Positions 61,654 through 64,000 of a stretch of 64,000 nt of DNA are shown here, in pieces. The position numbers and the translations under genes were made by a program. The number at the start of each line of letters is the position of its first letter. The first letter of the stretch is position 1. This DNA is from Corynebacterium kalinowskii. GTDB taxonomy: Bacteria > Actinomycetota > Actinomycetes > Mycobacteriales > Mycobacteriaceae. The notes beneath the pieces are model-generated. The model was not told where the DNA came from, ran no database searches, and was given only the letters and a program-made list of their open reading frames with translations. The stretch is taken from NCBI RefSeq assembly GCF_009734385.1, contig NZ_CP046452.1, forward strand, positions 682,001-746,000. Direction: 5' to 3'.

Positions 61654-63480
61654 ATGCAGGAATACCAAAGCCCCGCCACCTACGAATTGGACCCCAGCGA
61701 TACGGTCGTCAAATTGTTATTGGCGCAGGCTAAGGCGCGTCCGCATGGCGTGATGTTTACCCGCCCGCAGAACTATGAGTGGGTCAACGTCACGGCGAAA
61801 GAGTTCGTCGATGAAGTTTATGAAGTTGCCAAAGGGCTCATCGCAAATGGGGTACAAGCGGGTGACCGTGTCATCTTGTTCTCGGAAACGCGATACGAAT
61901 GGTCGCTGATGGACTTTGCCATCTGGGCCGCTGGCGCATCCTCGGTGCCCATCTACGGTTCCTCTTCCCAGTCTCAGGTCCAATGGATCATTGAAGACTC
62001 CGGTGCAGTATTCGCCGTCACGGAAAAGCGCGAACACACTGAACTAATGAGCCACCTGGTTTTGCAAGCAGATGGCAGCCCACAACTAGTCGGCTCACCA
62101 TCACAGCTGCGCCGCGTGCTGGAAATCAACGCCTCAGCTATCGCGACCCTTAAGTTCGAAGGCCGCGGCATTAGTAACGAAGAAGTGGACGCCCGGATCA
62201 ACAACGCCAAGGCAGACGAACTCGCCTCTCTGGTGTACACCTCTGGCACCACCGGTCGCCCGAAGGGCTGCTACCTTACCCACGCCAACTGGGTCTCTGA
62301 AGTGCGCGGGCTGCTGGCCCACCCAATCGGCGGTATCGCGGTGCCTGGCACGCGAGTACTGACGTTCCTGCCGTTGGCGCACGTTTTGGCTCGTGCGGTG
62401 TACTTGGCCTGCGTCGTCGGTGGCGCCACGCAATCCCACTGGTCGGATTTCCGCTCGCTGACTGTGGAACTGCAGCGTTCTCGTCCTAATTTGCTGCTCG
62501 GCGTGCCACGCGTCTTTGAAAAGGTTCGCAATGCTGCGGCGGCGAACGCCGCAGACAAGAGTCCGGTGGCCGCAGCGGTTTTCTTGGAAGCCGAAAAGGT
62601 TGCCATGGAGTATTCGCGTTCCCTGGATGCCGACGGACCTTCGCGTTCCCTGCGGCTCAAGCACAAGATGTTTGACAGGTTGGTGTACTCCAAGATTCGC
62701 GAGGCCATGGGTGGAGAAGTCAAGTACTGCATCTCTGGCGGTTCGGCGATTAGCCATGACCTCCTCCACTTCTTCCGTGGTATCGGCGTGCCGATCTACG
62801 AAGGCTATGGCCTGACCGAAACCAGTGCCGCAGCGGCCGTAGACTTCGAGCCGCAGCGCATCGGTACTGTTGGCCGCCCGGTCGGCGGCATGGCCGCACG
62901 CATTAACGACGACGGTGAGATTCTGCTGAAGGGCAACATGCTCTGCAAGGGGTACTGGAATAACCCAGAAGCTACTGCAGATGCCATTCAGGACGGCTGG
63001 TTTAACACCGGCGACCTCGGCGAGATTACCGAAGATGGATACCTCATCATTTCGGGCCGCAAGAAGGACCTCATCGTCACCGCCGGTGGCAAGAATGTCT
63101 CTCCTGGCCCAATGGAAGACTTGCTGCGTTCCCACCCAATGATCAGCCAGGCGCTAGTTGTGGGTGACGGTAAACCGTTCATCGGCGCGTTGATCACTCT
63201 GGACGAGGATGCATTCCGGCGCTGGAAGCTCGTGCACAACCTGCCGGAAAAGGCCACGATCACGGAGCTTGCCTTGAACCCACAGCTGCGGGCCGATATT
63301 CAGGACGCGGTTAACCATGCCAATGACACCGTGTCTCACACGGAGGCTATCAAGAAGTTCTACATCCTCGACCGCGACCTGAGCGAGGAAGCGGACGAGC
63401 TGACGCCGACGATGAAGGTCAAGCGCAACGTGGTCACCCGGCGATTTGCCAAGGAAATCGCACACATTTATACGCGTTAA
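61654..63480 (+). CDS. Long-chain fatty acid-CoA ligase (FadD15-type)
   Basis: 608-aa AMP-binding enzyme that activates fatty acids to acyl-CoA. Motifs: P-loop V-Y-T-S-G-T-T-G-R-P-K-G (~198-209), Y-E-G-Y-G-L-T-E-T-S (A5) and the later G-W-F-N-T-G-D-L-G, K-K-D-L-I-V-T region. ATG 61654 is preferred because AAAAGGA lies at good distance; ATG 61639 is an in-frame alternative. It could feed lipid and mycolate metabolism; the exact acyl chain is unknown. Confidence 0.9.
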   Translation: MQEYQSPATYELDPSDTVVKLLLAQAKARPHGVMFTRPQNYEWVNVTAKEFVDEVYEVAKGLIANGVQAGDRVILFSETRYEWSLMDFAIWAAGASSVPIYGSSSQSQVQWIIEDSGAVFAVTEKREHTELMSHLVLQADGSPQLVGSPSQLRRVLEINASAIATLKFEGRGISNEEVDARINNAKADELASLVYTSGTTGRPKGCYLTHANWVSEVRGLLAHPIGGIAVPGTRVLTFLPLAHVLARAVYLACVVGGATQSHWSDFRSLTVELQRSRPNLLLGVPRVFEKVRNAAAANAADKSPVAAAVFLEAEKVAMEYSRSLDADGPSRSLRLKHKMFDRLVYSKIREAMGGEVKYCISGGSAISHDLLHFFRGIGVPIYEGYGLTETSAAAAVDFEPQRIGTVGRPVGGMAARINDDGEILLKGNMLCKGYWNNPEATADAIQDGWFNTGDLGEITEDGYLIISGRKKDLIVTAGGKNVSPGPMEDLLRSHPMISQALVVGDGKPFIGALITLDEDAFRRWKLVHNLPEKATITELALNPQLRADIQDAVNHANDTVSHTEAIKKFYILDRDLSEEADELTPTMKVKRNVVTRRFAKEIAHIYTR

Positions 63481-63571
63481 GCGAATCTTCGGCGGGGCAC
63501 ACCGTTTTTGCTCGCGAGAGTGTCTATCGTTGGCTTCGACATATTCACGATGATCAAAAGGAGCTTAGAAC

Positions 63572-64000
63572 GTGCACGTAGTTGACGCTAAGTTGCGCCA
63601 TCGTGAATTGACCCAGGAAGTCTACGATATCGGCGATGAGGTAGTCGAATACATCGAGCATCTCATGGAAGCAATCGCAGATTGGGACGTTGAACTCGTC
63701 GAAGACTGCTTTGCCGAATTCACGGAAATCGTTGAGGACGCTCGCAATGACTCTCGTCGCGTCGTTGCCGAACTCGCCGGCCTGCGCCAGGCCCTCACTT
63801 CGGGGCTGCGCTCCGGTACCGTGAGTGTTCGCGCGAAGCGCGAGTCCGATGCCCAGGCACCGGAAGCATTGTCTGTGTCCGAGCTCATCGCAGCTTTCCC
63901 GTTGGAAGCTCCGGCGCTCATTCGTGATATGACAACAGCGATGAACGCGCGCAGCCAGGCAGTCCTCGCCCGGCTTGAGCAGGTCAATGAGTGGATCCTG
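63572..64000 (+). CDS. Unknown protein, N-terminal part (runs off the window)
   Basis: The frame starts at GTG 63572 after AAAAGGAG and stays open to the last base (143 codons seen). The product is acidic and helical, with heptad-like stretches (E-V-V-E-Y-I-E-H-L-M-E-A-I, V-L-A-R-L-E-Q-V-N-E), so a coiled-coil protein is likely. No family recognised. The minus-strand open frame across it is a shadow. Confidence 0.65.
   Translation, partial: MHVVDAKLRHRELTQEVYDIGDEVVEYIEHLMEAIADWDVELVEDCFAEFTEIVEDARNDSRRVVAELAGLRQALTSGLRSGTVSVRAKRESDAQAPEALSVSELIAAFPLEAPALIRDMTTAMNARSQAVLARLEQVNEWIL

Overview
The window looks like a chromosomal segment of a Corynebacterium or a close mycolic-acid actinobacterium. 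Evidence: a secreted mycolyltransferase/esterase-fold protein, a TreS-maltokinase pair, a BCCT osmolyte carrier with a long acidic tail, a TAGAC-N6-GTCTA site of the McbR type, and many genes that start 5-8 nt downstream of a TANNNT -10 box with no leader (leaderless transcripts). The species cannot be named from sequence alone. No rRNA, tRNA, CRISPR array, IS element or prophage was seen, and no gene-free stretch exceeds 300 bases.

Layout. 1-3.2 kb: accessory start, with the tail of a DUF262/DUF1524 (GmrSD-like) HNH protein in AT-richer DNA, a WYL-ended protein and a small unknown. 3.4-9.2 kb: mycolyltransferase, a lipoprotein, a Kef-type antiporter and a TetR pair. 9.2-14.6 kb: deoxyribonucleoside salvage operon (SorC/DeoR regulator, deoD, MFS carrier, deoC, phosphosugar mutase) with a clear operator. 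14.7-21 kb: GT4 glycosyltransferase, a PH-domain protein and a peptide/nickel-type ABC importer with a permease-ATPase fusion. 21-29.7 kb: two unknowns, a flavin monooxygenase, DUF2200, an AbgT carrier with M20 amidohydrolase and alpha/beta hydrolase, and an FUSC exporter. 29.8-34.6 kb: thiosulfate uptake fusion TsuA-TsuB, a RibD-like reductase, bioW-bioF and YeiH. 34.6-42 kb: S33 peptidase, BASS symporter, a tiny ORF and a second peptide ABC importer with fused ATPases. 42-48.6 kb: membrane protein, BCCT carrier, BrnQ, ABC exporter and lipoprotein. 48.6-54.5 kb: crtI-crtB and idi (carotenoids), maltokinase and TreS. 54.5-64 kb: FMN glutamate-synthase-like enzyme, M3 peptidase, two tiny membrane proteins, a DUF222-HNH protein, MalQ, an acyl-CoA synthetase and a partial unknown.

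How the genes work together. DeoD, the mutase and DeoC can turn deoxyribonucleosides into acetaldehyde and glyceraldehyde-3-phosphate. AbgT plus the M20 enzyme suggests uptake and cleavage of p-aminobenzoyl-glutamate. TsuAB, with an exact McbR-type operator, suggests regulated thiosulfate assimilation. BioW plus BioF would make the biotin precursor KAPA from pimelate. TreS, maltokinase and MalQ interconvert trehalose, maltose, maltose-1-phosphate and glucans; trehalose is also the mycolate carrier used by mycolyltransferases.

No single large novel system stands out. The most interesting items are the TsuA-TsuB fusion with its operator cluster, bioWF under a BioQ-like site, a 41-codon ORF behind a DtxR-box-like promoter, tandem 52- and 30-aa membrane peptides, two peptide ABC importers with different gene fusions, and several unassigned palindromic operators.
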